A DNA stretch of 64,000 bases from Streptomyces sp. TN58 (GCF_001941845.1 NZ_CP018870.1:1054001-1118000); one strand, 5' to 3'; shown: positions 17,908 through 26,331, counted from the first letter of the stretch. Notes: generated from the sequence alone by a model not told the origin. Translations and numbers: made by a program.

Positions 17908-18750
17908 TCAGGCCGGCTCAGAGTGTCGTTGTGAACGTGTCTGCGCGTCGGCGACCCCGCGCAGGTACTTGTAGATCCCACCGTTTCGGGCGATCCAGGC
18001 GGTGAGCCGCGGGGAGAGGGCGCTGACCACGTCCGCGACCTTCTCCATCACCGGCGCCACGGTGATCTCCACCCTGTCCTCCCGGATGCACTTCAGGACC
18101 GCGCGCGCGACCTCGTCGGGTCCGACCCGGCCGAGCAGCGGCGGGCGCCGGCCCGCCTGCCAGCCGGCGGAGATGCCGACGTCGGAGATCAGCGTCGGGT
18201 ACACGGCCGACACCCCCACCCCGGTCCCCCGCAGCTCCTCGCGCAGGGACCAGGTGAAGCCGACGAGGCCGTGCTTGGCGGAGGAGTTGATCGTGGCGTA
18301 CGGATAGGCCGTACGCCCGCCCACGGACCCGATGTTGACCACGTGTCCGCGCCCGGCTTCGAGCATGTCCGGCAGGACCAGCCGGGTCAGGGCCTCGGCG
18401 CCGAACAGGTTGACCAGCAGGACCTGCCGGATGCTCTCGACCGTGGCGTCCTGGAACCGGGTGACGTGCTCGATCCCGGCGTTGTTGACCAGGATCCCGG
18501 CCGGCCCCAGTTCGCGGCGGACCGTCTCCACGATCCGCCGCTGCGCCCCTTCGTCGGAGACGTCGGCGGGCACCACGAGCGGCTCGGGACCGAGCCGCCC
18601 GATCTCCTCCGCGGCGGTCTTGAGTCCTTCGCCGGACCGGGCGACGAGTGCCAGTCGGACACCCGCCCGGGCCAGTTCCGCGGCGATGTGCGGGCCGACG
18701 CCGCGCGACGCCCCCGTGACGATTCCCACAACGTTGTTCAGTTCGCGCAC
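17908..18750 (-). CDS. Short-chain dehydrogenase/reductase with altered active site
   Basis: 280 residues, Rossmann fold with TGASRGVG near the N-terminus, NNAG at the end of strand 4, and the catalytic Ser in VVNIGSVGGR. The usual YxxxK pair reads NSSAK: Lys159 is present but the catalytic Tyr is Asn155. It may therefore have lost normal ketoreductase activity, use another residue, or act structurally. A C-terminal extension (SPRLTAWIARNGGIYKYL) suggests membrane association. GTG start with AAGGA eight bases upstream. It lies 31 bp after the MFS stop and 25 bp before the NRPS start, so it belongs to the MFS-SDR-NRPS-FAAL operon. Its place in the pathway is unknown. Confidence 0.88.
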   Translation of the reverse strand: MRELNNVVGIVTGASRGVGPHIAAELARAGVRLALVARSGEGLKTAAEEIGRLGPEPLVVPADVSDEGAQRRIVETVRRELGPAGILVNNAGIEHVTRFQDATVESIRQVLLVNLFGAEALTRLVLPDMLEAGRGHVVNIGSVGGRTAYPYATINSSAKHGLVGFTWSLREELRGTGVGVSAVYPTLISDVGISAGWQAGRRPPLLGRVGPDEVARAVLKCIREDRVEITVAPVMEKVADVVSALSPRLTAWIARNGGIYKYLRGVADAQTRSQRHSEPA

Positions 18751-18781
18751 GGACGTCGTCCTTTACCGAGAGGGACAGGTT

Positions 18782-19933
18782 TCAGCGGGTCGGCTGCAGT
18801 ACGGCACGCCTGCCGCAGACCATGTGGATCAAGGCCGCGACGCAGCACAGCAGCGCCCCGGTCAGCGCCACGGCGGTGATGCCGGCGTGGTCGAGCACCG
18901 CGCCCCCGACGACCCCGGACAGGCCGATGCCCAGATAGAGGGCGGAGGCGTTGAGCGCCAGCAGCAGACCGCCGGCGTCCGGCGAGAGTTCGAGCAGCCG
19001 GCGCTGGACCGGCGGGTTGAAGCCCCAGCTCGACACCCCCCAGAAGAACAGCAGTACCGCCGCGATCGCCGTGCTGTGCACCGCGGACAGCGCGGACAGG
19101 GCGATCACGCTGCCGGACACGGCCACCAGCAGCGGCATCCGGTAGCCGTAGCGGTCGGCGGCGAACCCGCCGGCCGCGTTGCCGACGGCGCCGCCGATCC
19201 CGTAGCCGAAGAGGAGCAGGCTCAGCCCGGTGCCGTGCGCCCCGACGGTCTCGGCCAGTACCGGTGCCGCGTACGTGTACACGGTGAACACCCCGAGGCT
19301 GGCCGCGAGCGTGATGGCGAGGACGGCGACGACCCGGCCGTCGGAGGCGACGGCCAGCCGCCGGCGCAGGGTCACCCTGGCGGGCGCCGCGACCTCGGGC
19401 ACGGCCACCGCGACGGCCACCGCGGAGAGCGCGCAGAAACCCGCGACGAGCCAGAAGACGCCCCGGTGCCCGAGCGGGCCGACGAGCAGCGTGCCGGCCG
19501 GCACGCCGACGATGGTGGCGGTCACCAGCCCGCCGAAGACCCAGGCCGCCGCGCGCGCCCGCCGCTCGGGGCCGCTCAGTTCGGCGGCGACCGCGGTGGC
19601 GGCCGGGGTGAACACCGCGGCGCCCACGGCGGTGACGATCCTGGCGGCCGTCAGGACGGCGAAGTCCGTCGCCAGTGCGGCGAGCGCGTTGCCGGCCGCG
19701 GCCACCAGCAGCGCCGTGATGATCAGTGGCCGGCGGCGCCACCCGCCAAGGGCCACGGCCAGCAGCGGTGAGCCGATGGCGTAGGCCACCGCGAAGGACG
19801 TGGTAAGCAGTCCCGCCGTGGACAGCGAGACGGACAGCTCTTCGCTCAGCTGCGGCAGCATTCCGGTGACGACGTAACCACTCGTCCCCACTGCGAACGC
19901 TCCGAGCGCGAGCGTGGAGATCTTGCCTAACAC
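18782..19933 (-). CDS. MFS transporter (DHA1/AraJ-like) with TTA second codon
   Basis: About 383 residues and twelve predicted membrane helices, resembling AraJ/Cml-type drug exporters: helix 1 FAVGTSGYVVTGMLP, a loop with GGWRRRP, and a helix 5 stretch GVPAGTLLVG. The chosen start is GTG at 19933, preceded by AGGGGG with a 9-base spacer; starts further upstream (for example ATG at 19981) have no comparable site. Its second codon would be TTA (19928-19930), so translation should depend on the bldA tRNA. It is the first gene of the operon running to the FAAL gene and is the likely exporter or self-resistance determinant for the NRPS product. Confidence 0.85.
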   Translation of the reverse strand: MLGKISTLALGAFAVGTSGYVVTGMLPQLSEELSVSLSTAGLLTTSFAVAYAIGSPLLAVALGGWRRRPLIITALLVAAAGNALAALATDFAVLTAARIVTAVGAAVFTPAATAVAAELSGPERRARAAAWVFGGLVTATIVGVPAGTLLVGPLGHRGVFWLVAGFCALSAVAVAVAVPEVAAPARVTLRRRLAVASDGRVVAVLAITLAASLGVFTVYTYAAPVLAETVGAHGTGLSLLLFGYGIGGAVGNAAGGFAADRYGYRMPLLVAVSGSVIALSALSAVHSTAIAAVLLFFWGVSSWGFNPPVQRRLLELSPDAGGLLLALNASALYLGIGLSGVVGGAVLDHAGITAVALTGALLCCVAALIHMVCGRRAVLQPTR

Positions 19934-20095
19934 GAGAACGAACCCCCTGCCCCCCGGCTGGTCAGTGCGGAACGCGATCATGACACGGGGCTCGAAGGCC
20001 GCGCGAACCGGAGTCCGTTCCACACTCCCACAACAGAAGTTGCAGGCCAACGGAGGTTTTGCGCCATGGTCACCTCGCCGCGCACGGGCATGCGG

Positions 20096-20136
20096 GATCC
20101 GTCCGCCACGGGATGCCTCCTCGCCGCGGACGGATC
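20096..20136. terminator. Inverted repeat after the streptavidin gene
   Basis: GATCCGTCCGC and GCGGACGGATC are perfect 11-bp arms around a 19-base loop, 25 bp downstream of the streptavidin stop codon on the minus strand. It is most simply a terminator separating this gene from the MFS-SDR-NRPS-FAAL operon. It also lies upstream of the MFS start, so an operator role is possible. Confidence 0.6.
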
Positions 20137-20160
20137 ACACGCTCGGCCGGTGCTGCCGGG

Positions 20161-20733
20161 TCACTCCCCTTCGGAGGCCTGCGGATTCGCAGTAGTCACG
20201 CCCAGCCGGCGCGCCTTCTCGATGTCGGCGGCGGAGGGCTTGACCCGGGTGAACTCGTCGTGGCCGAGGACGGTCGACTTCCACTGGTCGGCGGGCGTCG
20301 TGCCGTAGCTCAGCAGCCACTGGGTGACGATCCGCTCCTGGCTGCCGCCGACGTACTGTCCGCTCCAGGTCGCGACAGAGTGGGCGTTGCGGTGGGCGTT
20401 GCGGTAGGCGACGGTCCATCCGACGGTGGTCCCGGTGCCGTCGGCGGGCGCGCTGTCGTAGCGGCCCGTCATGGTGTAGCGCTTCTCGGCGTTGCCGACC
20501 GCGGACTCGTAGGTTCCGGTGAACCCGCCGTTCGCGGCCCGCGTCACCACCATGACGGAGCCGAGCTGGTTGTACCAGGTGCCCAGGATGCCGGGCCGGG
20601 ACTCCGTCACGGAACCGCTCTCCGCGGTCTGCGACACGGTCGCGCGGGTGTCCGCCGAAGCGCTCGCGGACACGGTGACGAAGGTCAGGGACAGGGCGCA
20701 CAGTGCGACCAGGGTTTGGCGTACACGCGTCAC
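20161..20733 (-). CDS. Streptavidin homologue (secreted biotin-binding protein)
   Basis: A 190-residue precursor. GTG start with AGGGGGA nine bases upstream. The signal peptide has RVRQ, then a hydrophobic core ([15 protein letters not shown]) and a likely cut after ASASA (residue 27). The beta-barrel is clearly streptavidin: [29 protein letters not shown] (RYD motif), [14 protein letters not shown], and [13 protein letters not shown]. In streptavidin numbering Asn23, Ser27, Tyr43, Ser45, Asn49, Ser88, Trp92, Trp108, Trp120 and Asp128 are kept. Trp79 appears as Tyr and Thr90 as Ala, both biotin contacts, so affinity may differ from the classical protein. It is secreted and binds biotin outside the cell. 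It sits at the edge of the stravidin-like and thiazoline genes, which fits a joint role in starving competitors of biotin. Confidence 0.97.
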   Translation of the reverse strand: MTRVRQTLVALCALSLTFVTVSASASADTRATVSQTAESGSVTESRPGILGTWYNQLGSVMVVTRAANGGFTGTYESAVGNAEKRYTMTGRYDSAPADGTGTTVGWTVAYRNAHRNAHSVATWSGQYVGGSQERIVTQWLLSYGTTPADQWKSTVLGHDEFTRVKPSAADIEKARRLGVTTANPQASEGE

Positions 20734-20949
20734 GAGATCATTTCCCCCTGTGAGGGCCTCCAGGGCCCGCCGGTCGCCCGCGCGGTGGGGGCCGCGGGCG
20801 CTTTCGGCAAGAAGCGTAGGGTCGTGACCGGCGGTAAGCCGGGGCCGGTTCCGTGAAGTGTCGCAGTTCATACGGACAGTCGGCGTGATGTGTTCGCCCA
20901 CCGGCCCCTGGGCGACGCGGAGGCCGACGGTCCGCCGGGAGGGTCAGCG

Positions 20950-20964
20950 GTCGCGTACCGCGAC
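20950..20964. terminator. Small hairpin downstream of the nickel transporter operon
   Basis: GTCGCG-TAC-CGCGAC, six-bp stem, 58 bp downstream of the last transporter gene and 217 bp upstream of the streptavidin start, both on the minus strand. It may end the transporter transcript. The rest of 20734-21021 should hold the streptavidin promoter; a possible -10 (TACGCT, minus strand) lies near 20817, without a convincing -35. Confidence 0.35.
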
Positions 20965-21021
20965 GATGCCGTTGCGAAGGCCCCGATGTACGCGGTGCCG
21001 TCGGGCCGAGGGTGACGGGCG

Positions 21022-21681
21022 TCAGTCCTTGACGATCTCGCTCCAGTGGGCGGTGTTCGCGCACCAGCGCCCCAGCAGTACCGGGTCGTGGCCCACCGCG
21101 AGGAGCCCGGCGCCGGTCTCGGCGCGGTAGTCCTCGACGACGCCGACCAGCGCGGCCGTGGTGGAGGCGTCGAGCATGGCGGTCATCTCGTCGCAGACCA
21201 GCCAGCGCGGCCGCAGCGCCAAGGCCCGGGCCAGGCAGGCGCGTTGCAGCTGGCCGTCGCTGACCTCGTGGGGCCGGCGGGAGAGCAGGTCCGCGCCGAG
21301 TCCCACCCGCTCGGCCAACTCGGCCACCCGCGCCGCCGCTTCCCTACGCCGGCCGGTCGCCCGCAGCGGTTCCGCGACGAGGTCGCGCAGCCGCAGGCGG
21401 GGGTCGGCGGCGAGCCGCGGCTGCTGGAAGACGACGCCGACCGCGGTGCGCAGCGAGCGCGGGGCGCGGTGGGAGAAGCCGGTCACGGTGTGGCCGTCGA
21501 GGGTGACGGTCCCCCGGTCGGGCCGGTGCAGCAGGGCGGCGACCCGGGCCAGGGTGGACTTGCCGCAACCGCTCGGGCCGAGCAGGCCCAGGGACTCCCC
21601 CGGGCGCAGGGTGAGGTGCGCGCCCCGGACCGCGGGGGCACGGCGGTCGTAGCCGGCGGTGATGTCCGTGAGCTCAAGCAT
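21022..21681 (-). CDS. nikE: Nickel ABC transporter ATP-binding protein (NikE-like)
   Basis: 219 residues, ABC ATPase with Walker A GPSGCGKST, signature VSDGQLQRA, Walker B WLVCDE and switch GHDP. The short length and the SDGQLQR variant fit the second ATPase of Dpp/Opp/Nik transporters. The chosen ATG (MLELTDITAGY) overlaps the previous gene by 8 bp; the open frame extends further upstream but only as low-complexity sequence. Last gene of a five-gene operon with a Nur-like box at its head, hence nickel rather than peptides as the preferred substrate. Confidence 0.85.
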   Translation of the reverse strand: MLELTDITAGYDRRAPAVRGAHLTLRPGESLGLLGPSGCGKSTLARVAALLHRPDRGTVTLDGHTVTGFSHRAPRSLRTAVGVVFQQPRLAADPRLRLRDLVAEPLRATGRRREAAARVAELAERVGLGADLLSRRPHEVSDGQLQRACLARALALRPRWLVCDEMTAMLDASTTAALVGVVEDYRAETGAGLLAVGHDPVLLGRWCANTAHWSEIVKD

Positions 21682-22675
21682 GGTGGCAGGCCACCCCTTC
21701 GGTGAGCGTGGGCCGCCGGGTGCGGCAGAGCGGGTCGGCCGCGGCGCAGCGGGCGGCGAAGGCGCAGCCGGGCGGGAGAGCGCCGAGCTCGGGCGGCGCT
21801 CCGGGTACGGGGGCGAAGGCGCGTTCGGGGAGGGCGTCGAGGAGGCCGCGCGCATAGGGGTGACGGGGCCCGGGGCCGCCGAAGAAGTCTGCGGCCGGGG
21901 TGATCTCGACGATCCGCCCCGCGTACATCACGGCGACGGTGTCGGCGATCCGCTCGGCCGCGGCCAGGTCGTGGGTGATCATCAGCAGTGCCCGGCCGTC
22001 GGCTCGGGTGTGGGCGCGCAGTTCGTCGGCGGTGCGCTCGACGAGGTCCCGGTCCAGGCCGGTGGTCGGCTCGTCGGCCAGGAGCAGGGGGGCGTCGCCG
22101 ACGAGGGCGAGGGCGGTGGCCGCACGCTGGGCGAGGCCGCCGGAGAGTTCGTGGGGGTGGCGGTCGAGGTGGGTGGCGGGGAAGGCGGCGCGCGCTGCGG
22201 CCGCCTCCGCCGCCGCGCGCAGGGCGGCCCGGCGGGCGCGCCCGCGGCGGGCGGCCCGGCCGGGTCCGTGGGGTGCGGGGGCGGGGTCGGCCAGTTCGCG
22301 GACGGTCTCCTCCAGGTGGGCGCGGACGGTCCGGACCGGGGTGAGGTGCGCGGCGGGGCTCTGCGGGACCAGGCCCACGCGGCGGCCCCGTACGGTGCGG
22401 GCGAGGGTGCGCTCGTCGGCGGCGAGCAGGTCGAGGCCGTCGGCGAGGCGGGCCGACCCGGCGGTCTCGGCGTTGCCGGGGAGCAGGCCGAGGAGGGCGG
22501 AGGCGAGCACGGACTTCCCGCAGCCGCTCTCGCCGACGAGGGCGAGGCTCTCGCCGGGCGCCAGCGTGAGGTCGGCGTCGGTGACGGCCTCCACGTACCG
22601 TCCCGCGGGCATCCGGAAGCGCACGGAGAGCCGTTCGACGCGGAGCACGGGCGGAGGGGGCGGTGGCGGGGTCAC
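21674..22675 (-). CDS. nikD: Nickel ABC transporter ATP-binding protein (NikD-like)
   Basis: 333 residues. Walker A GESGCGKSV, Q-loop VPQSP, signature LSGGLAQRA, Walker B LLLADEPTTGLD, H-loop THD, and the C-terminal oligopeptide/nickel ATPase extension with a Cys pattern (CAFAARCAAADPLC). The GTG start overlaps the permease stop as GTGA, preceded by a proline-rich leader (VTPPPPPPPVLR). It powers import together with the next gene's product. Confidence 0.87.
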   Translation of the reverse strand: MTPPPPPPPVLRVERLSVRFRMPAGRYVEAVTDADLTLAPGESLALVGESGCGKSVLASALLGLLPGNAETAGSARLADGLDLLAADERTLARTVRGRRVGLVPQSPAAHLTPVRTVRAHLEETVRELADPAPAPHGPGRAARRGRARRAALRAAAEAAAARAAFPATHLDRHPHELSGGLAQRAATALALVGDAPLLLADEPTTGLDRDLVERTADELRAHTRADGRALLMITHDLAAAERIADTVAVMYAGRIVEITPAADFFGGPGPRHPYARGLLDALPERAFAPVPGAPPELGALPPGCAFAARCAAADPLCRTRRPTLTEGVACHHA

Positions 22676-23538
22676 AGGGTCAGCTCCGATCGGCGGCGCG
22701 GGTTCAGGCGGTCGCGCCAGGCGCCCGCGAGGCCGGCGACGGCCAGGGTCGGGACGATCAGGAGCAGGCCGGGGAAGAAGGTGGGCCACCAGTCCCCGGC
22801 GAGCAGCGAGCCGCGCCCGGTCTGTACGAGGCCGCCCAGGCTGGCCTGGTGGGCGGGCAGTCCTAGGCCGAGGAAGGACAGGGCGGACTCGTGCCACATC
22901 GCGTGCGGGATCATCAGCACGGCGGCGAGGCCGGCCTGCGGGAGGATGCCGGGCACCAGGTGCCGTACGGTGACCCGCCACCGGGAGGCTCCGCCGGAGA
23001 CGGCGGCGTCCACGTAGGGCCGGCCGCGCAGGGACAGGACTTCCGCGCGGACGATCCGGGCCGTGGAGAGCCAGTGGGTGGCCGCCACCGAGGCGACGAC
23101 GGGCCAGACCCCCGGACGGAACAGGGCGACGACGAAGATGCCCAGGAGCAGGTGGGGGACGGAGGAGAGGGTGTCCACCGCGCGCATCGCCAGCCGGTCG
23201 GTCCAGCCGCCGAGGGCGCCCGCTGCGGCTCCCACCGCGGTGCCGATCACGGTGGCGGCGAGTGCGGCCACGAGGCCGACGAGGAGGGAGACGCGCAGGC
23301 CGTAGACGCACCGCAGCAGCAGGTCTCGGCCGACGTCGTCGGTACCGAAGGGGTGTTCCCACGAGGGGGGTTGCAGCTTCGACGCCAGGTCGACCGCCTG
23401 TTGGTCAAGCTGTGCCAGCGGCGGTACGGCCAGCACGGCCAGCACGATGACCGCCATGGCGGCGGCGGAGGCTCGGACCCGCAGGGTGCGGGTGGTGGGC
23501 CGGGTGCGGCCCCGCGGACGCCAGACGGTGTCAGCCAT
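22672..23538 (-). CDS. nikC: Nickel ABC transporter permease (NikC-like)
   Basis: 288 residues, DppC/NikC family: N-terminal helix followed by HPFGTDDVGRDLLLR, five further helices, and the cytoplasmic EAA loop around VDAAVSGGASRWRVTVRHL that contacts the ATPases. The start overlaps the end of the NikB-like gene by 8 bp. Confidence 0.87.
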   Translation of the reverse strand: MADTVWRPRGRTRPTTRTLRVRASAAAMAVIVLAVLAVPPLAQLDQQAVDLASKLQPPSWEHPFGTDDVGRDLLLRCVYGLRVSLLVGLVAALAATVIGTAVGAAAGALGGWTDRLAMRAVDTLSSVPHLLLGIFVVALFRPGVWPVVASVAATHWLSTARIVRAEVLSLRGRPYVDAAVSGGASRWRVTVRHLVPGILPQAGLAAVLMIPHAMWHESALSFLGLGLPAHQASLGGLVQTGRGSLLAGDWWPTFFPGLLLIVPTLAVAGLAGAWRDRLNPRRRSELTL

Positions 23539-24532
23539 CGAAGCCCACCCTGGGGTCGGCCAGCCCGTACAGCAGGTCGGACAGCAGGTTCCCGGCGAGT
23601 ACGGCCGCGGTGGCCAGCACCGTCAGGGCCGCCAGCAGGGGGAAGTCGACGGCAGTGGCCGCCTGTACGGTTGCCGCGGCGATGCCGGGCCAGCTGAAGA
23701 CGGTCTCCACCAGCAGGGCGCCGGTGATCAGTTCGGGCACCCGGGAGCCGATCAGCGTCAGCATCGGCAGCATTCCGGAGCGCAGGGCGTGGCCGAGGAG
23801 GATCCGGTGTTCGGCCAGACCCCGCGCGCGGGCGCCCCGTACGGGGTCCTCGCCCAGTGCGTCGGCGACGCCCTGGCGGACGTACAGGAAGAACCAGGGC
23901 AGTTGGGAGGCGCCCAGCACCAGCGCGGGCAGCACCAGGTGGGAGGCGACCTGCGCGAAGGTGACGGTGTCGCTGCCGGCGTCGGTGAGGCCGCCCGAGG
24001 GCAGTGCGCCGAGCCGTACCGAGAAGAGCCAGATGGCGAGCAGTGCCGGCCAGAAGACGGGGGCGGCCTCCAGGGTGTAGGCGAGCGCGGAGACGGCCCG
24101 GTCCAACGCGCCGCCCGCCCGGCGCGCGGCCAGGACGCCGAGCGCGGTGCCCGCGAGGACGGCCGCGGTGAAGGCGCAGGCGGCGAGCAGCGCCGACCAG
24201 CCGACCCGCTCCGTGATGACGTCGGTGACGGGCTGGCGCATGACGGTGGAGGTGCCGAGGTCGCCGGTGAGCGCCGAGGTCAGCCAGTCCCACCAGCGGG
24301 CGGTCAGGGGCCGGTCGGCGCCGAGGTTGGTCCGCAGCTGGTCGAGTTCGGCCTGCGAGGCGGTGAGTCCCGCGGTTCCGGCGTAGGCCTTGACGGGGTC
24401 GAAGGGGGAGAGCGCGGCGAGGGCGAAGACGCCGAAGGTGACGGCGAGCAGGACGGGGGCGGCGGACAGGGTGCGCCGCCCCGCCATGCGCGCCATCGGC
24501 CTCCAGGGGAGGCGGACGGGGTGGGTGGTCAC
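23531..24532 (-). CDS. nikB: Nickel ABC transporter permease (NikB-like)
   Basis: 333 residues, DppB/NikB family: first helix in PVLLAVTFGVFALAALSP, periplasmic loop with LGADRPLTARWWDWL and GDLGTST, then five helices and the EAA loop (YVRQGVADALGEDPVRGARARG). GTG start 10 bp after the binding-protein stop. The pairing with an upstream Nur-like box suggests nickel import, although sequence alone cannot separate nickel from peptide permeases. Confidence 0.86.
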   Translation of the reverse strand: MTTHPVRLPWRPMARMAGRRTLSAAPVLLAVTFGVFALAALSPFDPVKAYAGTAGLTASQAELDQLRTNLGADRPLTARWWDWLTSALTGDLGTSTVMRQPVTDVITERVGWSALLAACAFTAAVLAGTALGVLAARRAGGALDRAVSALAYTLEAAPVFWPALLAIWLFSVRLGALPSGGLTDAGSDTVTFAQVASHLVLPALVLGASQLPWFFLYVRQGVADALGEDPVRGARARGLAEHRILLGHALRSGMLPMLTLIGSRVPELITGALLVETVFSWPGIAAATVQAATAVDFPLLAALTVLATAAVLAGNLLSDLLYGLADPRVGFDG

Positions 24533-24542
24533 GGGGTGGGGC

Positions 24543-26147
24543 TCACTTCTGCTTCTGCCGGGGCTTCCAGTTCTCGACGTTCCACCAGGGGCCGGCGCCG
24601 AGGCCGTGGTCGTGCGGCTCCACCTGGGTTCCGAGCCCGTCCCACCGGTCGTTCACGACGTAGAGGTGGTCGATGTGGGTGAGGAAGACGTAGCCCGGGT
24701 TCTCGGCGAGCCGGCGCTGCACCGTGTCGTAGGCGGCCTTGCGGATGGCCGGGTCGGCGCTGCGGCGCCCTTCGGCGAGGGCCGCGTCCACGGCCGGATC
24801 GTCGTACCAGGCCATGTTGTTGAAGCCGTCGCCGCCGAGGGAGGAGGTGAGCAGCAGGTACTGGTCGAAGTCCGGGTCGGCGGGTGAGCCGCCGCCGGCG
24901 AGGACGGCCTCGGTCCTCATCCGGGGTTCGATGACCTCCCAGGTCCCGGCCTCGGTCCTGACCTCGATGCCCGCCTTCTTGGCGTCGGAGGCGAAGGCGA
25001 GGGCGTGGTCCTGGCGGATCTTGTCGCCGGAGGTGTACCAGAGGGGGAAGGAGGCGCGGACGCCGTCCTTGGCGCGGATGCCGTCCTCGCCCGTCTTCCA
25101 GCCGGCGTCGTCGAGGATCCTGCGGGCCCGGTCGAGGTCGTGGGGGCGCTCGGTGCCGGCGGCGAACCACGGGCTGCCGGTGGGGACCGGGCCGTAGGCG
25201 GGCCTGCCCGCGCCCTCCAGCAGCTTGTCGACCATGGCCGTGCGGTCCACGGCGATGTCCAGGGCCTGCCGGACGGCGAGGTCGCCGGTGACCTTGTGGT
25301 GCGTCGGGAGGGTGACGTTGCGGTAGTCGAAGGTCCTGGCGGCGTAGGTGCGGCGCGCCGGGTCCTTCGCGAAGCCCTTGGCGAGGTTCGGGGGCAGGAT
25401 GGCGCCGTCCAGTTCGCCGGAGCGCAGGCGGGTGGCGCGTACGTCGTCGTCCTTGATCACGGCCATGGTGAGCTTCTTGACGGCGGGCTCGCCGCCCCAG
25501 TGGCCGGGGTTGGCCTTGAAGCTGAGCTTCTCCCCCTTGGACCAGCCGGTGAGCACGTAGGGGCCGGTGCCGACGGGACGGGTGGTGAAGTCGCCGCTGT
25601 TGACGTCCTGCCCGCCGGCGATGTGCTCGGGGGCGATGGGCAGCACGGTCCGCTCGGCGAAGGGCGCGTAGGGGTACTTCAGGGTGAAGACGACGGTGTC
25701 CTCGCCCTTCGCCTCGACGGACTCGATCGCGTCCAGCTCGGTCCTGGAGGCGTTGTTCGTCGCCGGGTCGAGGATCGTCCTGTAGGTGAAGACGACGTCC
25801 TTGGCGGAGAAGGGGGCGCCGTCGCTGAACTTCACGCCCCGGCGCAGCGTGAAGGAGTAGGTGCGCCCGTCCGCGGAGACGTCCGGGAGGGCTTCGGCCA
25901 GGGCGGGCTTCAGCTTCATGTCCGCGTCGTGCGTGAGCAGGCCGTCGAAGATCTTGGAGTTGCCGTCCTTGCCGTAGCCCAGCAGCGGGCTGAGGCTCTC
26001 CGGCTCGGTCGCGATGCCGACGACGACGGAGTCCGCGCCGGCGGCGCCGGCGGCCCCGGTTCCGGGGGTGGAGCATGCCGCCACGCCCGTGATGAGTGCG
26101 GCGGCCACCGTCGCCCTGGCCGCTCCCCGTACTGTCCGGGCCGTCAT
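24543..26147 (-). CDS. nikA: Nickel/peptide-binding lipoprotein (NikA-like, SBP family 5)
   Basis: A 534-residue precursor with lipobox ITGVAAC after a short basic signal peptide, then the family-5 solute-binding fold (TEPESLSPLLGYG, LRRGVKFSDGAPF, TRPVGTGPYVLTG, VRQALDIAVDR). It would be lipid-anchored outside the membrane and deliver substrate to the two permeases. The start is placed at ATG 26147 because AGGGA lies ten bases upstream; the earlier ATG at 26174 is only four bases from the operator-like palindrome and lacks a site. Peptide, nickel or nickel-chelate substrates are possible for the family; the Nur-like box argues for nickel. The urease genes at 40-44 kb are potential users. Confidence 0.87.
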   Translation of the reverse strand: MTARTVRGAARATVAAALITGVAACSTPGTGAAGAAGADSVVVGIATEPESLSPLLGYGKDGNSKIFDGLLTHDADMKLKPALAEALPDVSADGRTYSFTLRRGVKFSDGAPFSAKDVVFTYRTILDPATNNASRTELDAIESVEAKGEDTVVFTLKYPYAPFAERTVLPIAPEHIAGGQDVNSGDFTTRPVGTGPYVLTGWSKGEKLSFKANPGHWGGEPAVKKLTMAVIKDDDVRATRLRSGELDGAILPPNLAKGFAKDPARRTYAARTFDYRNVTLPTHHKVTGDLAVRQALDIAVDRTAMVDKLLEGAGRPAYGPVPTGSPWFAAGTERPHDLDRARRILDDAGWKTGEDGIRAKDGVRASFPLWYTSGDKIRQDHALAFASDAKKAGIEVRTEAGTWEVIEPRMRTEAVLAGGGSPADPDFDQYLLLTSSLGGDGFNNMAWYDDPAVDAALAEGRRSADPAIRKAAYDTVQRRLAENPGYVFLTHIDHLYVVNDRWDGLGTQVEPHDHGLGAGPWWNVENWKPRQKQK

Positions 26148-26177
26148 GCTCTGCACATCCCTGTTCGCGTTCATCCG

Positions 26178-26200
26178 TTATTGCAAAGAGCTGGCAATAA
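26178..26200. promoter_or_regulatory. Nur-box-like operator upstream of nikA
   Basis: TTGCAA-AGAGC-TGGCAA (26181-26197) fits the Streptomyces Nur consensus as I remember it (TTGCAA-N5-TTGCAA) with one mismatch. It is embedded in a perfect 7-bp inverted repeat TTATTGC-N9-GCAATAA (26178-26200). It sits 31 bp upstream of the nikA start, where nickel-loaded Nur would block transcription. Confidence 0.7.
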
Positions 26201-26331
26201 TGCCAGACGTGATCAGAAGTCGACGAATGGGGTCACATCACCGACAAGAAACGCACGGGTCTTGTCGCCCTCCCGCCTTCCGTGCCATATATGTCTAGAC
26301 CTTTACGGAAGCCGGCCGAGGAAGGCACCCC

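Noticed and set aside
21022..26147. Dipeptide/oligopeptide transporter (Dpp/Opp)
   Set aside because: Not excluded by sequence, but the Nur-like box and NikE-type short ATPase favour nickel.
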